Below are positions 14,316 through 16,046 of a stretch of 16,046 nucleotides of DNA, one piece after another. Source of the DNA: JANFXS01 sp022791155 (GTDB lineage Bacteria > Bacillota > Clostridia > Lachnospirales > Anaerotignaceae); the NCBI GenBank assembly GCA_949743895.1, contig CATJUX010000055.1:1-16046 (forward strand). The letters run 5' to 3'. The notes beneath the pieces were generated by a model. The model was given only the letters and a program-made list of their open reading frames with translations. It was not told the DNA's origin and did not search any database. Every line of letters starts with the position of its first letter. The first letter of the stretch is position 1. A program made the translations under genes and the position numbers.

Positions 14316-15404
14316 ATGGAACTGAACAACAAATTTTTCCCCAACTACACTGTTGGAGAAAATGCTTATGAAGCCATTGGCGAAGTTTGCAGAAAATATG
14401 GAACAAAAGCACTTGCTGTTGGAGGCAAAAAAGCGCTTGCCGCCGCAAAACCGGCCCTTGAAAAAGCCTTGAAAGACTCTGAAATTGAAATTTTGGACTA
14501 TGTTTGGTATGGCGGGGAGGCTTCAATTGAAAACTCTGAAATGATTGCCGGACTGGATTCATATAAAAAAGCTGACATGATTTTTGCCTTTGGCGGTGGA
14601 AAAGCGCTTGATGCGTGCAAATATGCCGCGTTTTTGATTGACAAAAACCCTCTTTTCACATTCCCGACAATTGCCGCAACTTGTGCAGCCGCTTCAGCAG
14701 AGGCAATTATGTACTATCCAAATGGCGAGGCAAGAGATACATATGAGTGCCATTCGCCAGCGGCTCATGTGTTCATAAACACTGACATAATTGCCGAGGC
14801 GCCTGAACTCTATCTTTGGGCCGGAATTGGCGACACAATGGCAAAACATTTTGAAACTTCACTTGCGGCAAGAGAACGACAGGATCTTTCATATGGTCAG
14901 GCGCTTGGCGTCAAAATTGGCGAAATGTGCTATAAACCACTTGTTGAGGTTGGGGCAAAAGCACTTGACGACTGCAAGGCCAATCACTCCAGTGCGGAGC
15001 TTGAGAAAATTGCTCTCACAAACATAATCACAACAGGCATGGTTTCAGGCTTTGTTGGCGTCACAATCAACTCAAACATTGCTCATGCACTTTGCTATGG
15101 CATGACAGTTCTTCCTCAAATTGAAAAGAATCATCTTCATGGCGAGGTTGTTTCATATTGCACGCTTGTCCTTCTTTTTGTTGACGGCCAAATGGACAAA
15201 GTTGATGAACTTTTCCCGCTTTATAAAGCAATTAAACTCCCTACAAAGCTTTCCGACTTGGAAGTTTCAAAAGATGAGCTCAAGCCGGTTGTTGAAAAAG
15301 CAGTTGCTGTTGATGACATAAAATTCGTGCCATACAAAGTTACAGAAGAAATGCTCCTTGAAGCCATTGACAAGCTTGAGGAATATAACAACAAAAATGC
15401 TTAA
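14316..15404 (+). CDS. Iron/zinc-dependent alcohol dehydrogenase, glycerol dehydrogenase-like
   Basis: This 362-residue enzyme belongs to the iron-containing alcohol dehydrogenase superfamily, in the GldA-like branch, and should be a cytoplasmic NAD(P)-dependent oxidoreductase. The nucleotide-binding motif is GGGKALD (93-99). The three metal ligands are present: Asp173 (GIGDTMAKHFE), His257 (NIAHALCYG) and His275 (HLHGEVV), close to the positions in the Bacillus glycerol dehydrogenase. The length is normal for this branch. The substrate is uncertain: glycerol, another diol or a hydroxy acid (as for the related E. coli YbdH/HcxA) are all possible. The ATG at 14316 follows AAGGAG (14302-14307) by eight bases. 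The gene is a single unit with its own promoter, a structured leader and a terminator. Confidence 0.9.
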   Translation: MELNNKFFPNYTVGENAYEAIGEVCRKYGTKALAVGGKKALAAAKPALEKALKDSEIEILDYVWYGGEASIENSEMIAGLDSYKKADMIFAFGGGKALDACKYAAFLIDKNPLFTFPTIAATCAAASAEAIMYYPNGEARDTYECHSPAAHVFINTDIIAEAPELYLWAGIGDTMAKHFETSLAARERQDLSYGQALGVKIGEMCYKPLVEVGAKALDDCKANHSSAELEKIALTNIITTGMVSGFVGVTINSNIAHALCYGMTVLPQIEKNHLHGEVVSYCTLVLLFVDGQMDKVDELFPLYKAIKLPTKLSDLEVSKDELKPVVEKAVAVDDIKFVPYKVTEEMLLEAIDKLEEYNNKNA

Positions 15405-15423
15405 TTTTTGAACAAAGACATTG

Positions 15424-15462
15424 AAATGCCCTGTGGATTGAAATTTCCAAAGGGCATTTTTG
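15424..15462 (+). terminator. Terminator after the alcohol dehydrogenase gene
   Basis: AAATGCCCT (15424-15432) pairs perfectly with AGGGCATTT (15451-15459). TGGA (15434-15437) and TCCA (15446-15449) continue the stem after one mismatch. The T-tract (15457-15461) forms part of the right arm and runs on into TTGTTG. The hairpin starts 20 bases after the stop codon. Confidence 0.85.
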
Positions 15463-15567
15463 TTGCTTGTTGAAACAGATTTGTGCGGTGAAATTTGGCC
15501 GCATTTTCAGTGAGCTTTCAAAACACTTTGGGGGCAAAGGCGCCGTTGTTGCCAAAGGGCATTTTTG
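15447..15567 (+). repeat. 16-base direct repeat of the terminator right arm
   Basis: CCAAAGGGCATTTTTG occurs at 15447-15462, within the terminator, and again at 15552-15567, exactly 105 bases later. The second copy sits in a different hairpin, TGCCAAA (15550-15556) with TTTGGCA (15564-15570). Similarity seems to continue loosely beyond the 16 bases, toward a GTTGAAAC/GTTTCAAAC-like end in each copy. Confidence 0.6.
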
Positions 15568-15841
15568 GCATGTTTCAAACTGGTTCAAAAAATGGAATTT
15601 GTTCAAACAATGGCTATGAATGCTGGTTTACAATTCCTTGAACATTTTCAAGCGACATACTTTCCAGTAAGAAAAGACTTTTTAAATATTGAGCTTTGAA
15701 ATTTTGAATGCAGTGAAATGCATATTTCAGGCAGATGACTCGGGAAATAAGGCAATTTGCATATAAAATATAGTGACACAGCGCAAAAAAAAAGATATTT
15801 TTGATGAATTTAATAAATTATTTTTTTTTCAAAAATTTGTA
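15463..15841. other. Long non-coding stretch with short repeats
   Basis: No gene is supported here. The stretch holds the second terminator-arm copy; a pair of 13-base direct repeats, GTTCAAAAAATGG (15583-15595) and GTTCAAACAATGG (15601-15613), with a looser relative GTTTCAAACTGG at 15572-15583; and short dyads CTTGAA-CATT-TTCAAG (15637-15652) and TGAAAT-GCAT-ATTTCA (15714-15729). Nine A residues (15785-15793) and nine T residues (15821-15829) occur near its right end. It could be decayed sequence, a regulatory region for the next gene, or host a small RNA; nothing decides between these. Confidence 0.5.
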
Positions 15842-15872
15842 TTGACTCTATTGTAGCTAAATAGAATAAAAT
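15842..15872 (+). promoter_or_regulatory. Probable promoter of the HAD gene
   Basis: TTGACT (15842-15847) is a good -35. The -10 is ambiguous: AATAAA (15865-15870) lies at 17 bases and TAAAAT (15867-15872) at 19. The run of nine T residues at 15821-15829 just upstream resembles an UP element. Confidence 0.4.
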
Positions 15873-15938
15873 AAAGCCTGTAAAAAAAATAATATTTGAA
15901 TTGAAACATAAATGTGAATTTACGAAAGGATGATTTTA

Positions 15939-16046
15939 ATGTCAACAGTACCAAAGGCGATTACTTTTGATGTGTACGGAACAATCATTGACTGGGAAGG
16001 AGAAATTCAAAACTTCTTCAGAGACTTCATGGCAAAAAAAGGAATC
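15939..16046 (+). CDS. HAD-family hydrolase, haloacid dehalogenase type (partial)
   Basis: The first 36 codons are present and the gene runs off the right end of the window. AAAGGA (15925-15930) lies eight bases before the ATG. The N-terminus MSTVPKAITFDVYGTIIDWE contains HAD motif I with the nucleophile Asp11 in DVYGT. A tyrosine replaces the second aspartate of the phosphatase-type DxD motif, the pattern of L-2-haloacid dehalogenase-like proteins. Many of these act on other small organic substrates, so the substrate is open. The cap domain and motifs II-IV are outside the window. Confidence 0.85.
   Translation, partial: MSTVPKAITFDVYGTIIDWEGEIQNFFRDFMAKKGI

Noticed and set aside
15572..15613. 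Short CRISPR-like array from the GTTCAAA repeats
   Set aside because: Repeats are 13 bases with a period of 18, too short for repeat-spacer units, and no cas gene is present.

Overview
The window looks like a chromosomal segment of an anaerobic, low-GC Gram-positive bacterium of class Clostridia (inference). The grounds are AT-rich intergenic DNA, strong purine-rich Shine-Dalgarno sites, sigma-A-type promoters, U-tailed hairpin terminators, and genes typical of that class. These include a very large 2-hydroxyacyl-CoA dehydratase activase-related protein with many Fe-S-type cysteines, a DnaE with intact PHP domain residues, a pyruvate kinase with the C-terminal PEP-utiliser-like extension, and an iron/zinc alcohol dehydrogenase. 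All supported genes lie on the plus strand. I found no tRNA, rRNA, CRISPR array, transposase or phage gene.

Layout. Bases 1-441 are non-coding and hold a C-rich tract (a G-quadruplex motif on the minus strand), an extended -10 promoter and a leader of about 165 nt. Then follow: the 1436-residue activase-related fusion protein (442-4752) with a terminator; a MATE efflux transporter (5033-6370) with its own promoter overlapped by dyad sequences and a strong terminator; dnaE (6603-10082, TTG start) with its own promoter; pyk (10255-12030); an unrecognised 50-residue protein (12061-12213); an unrecognised, highly charged 260-residue protein (12298-13080); a cysteine synthase-like PLP enzyme (13204-14133, GTG start); a glycerol-dehydrogenase-like metal-dependent dehydrogenase (14316-15404) with a structured leader and a terminator; a 476-base non-coding stretch with small repeats; and the first 36 codons of a HAD-family hydrolase running off the end.

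How the genes relate. Most genes have their own promoter or a terminator on one side, so this is mainly a row of independent units. The exception is pyk, the 50-residue gene and perhaps the charged-protein gene, which have no clear terminator between them. dnaE next to pyk is a remnant of the common clostridial order dnaE-pfkA-pyk, here without pfkA. Pyruvate kinase, the dehydrogenase and the CoA-dehydratase-like protein fit a fermentative metabolism, but nothing in the sequence links them into one pathway.

The points most worth a second look are: the all-in-one activase/dehydratase-like fusion, whose reaction I cannot assign; the leader of the alcohol dehydrogenase gene, where several short segments can pair in mutually exclusive ways, one of them covering the Shine-Dalgarno site; the dyads over the MATE promoter; the two unrecognised genes after pyk; and the unusual active-site motifs in the cysteine synthase homologue.
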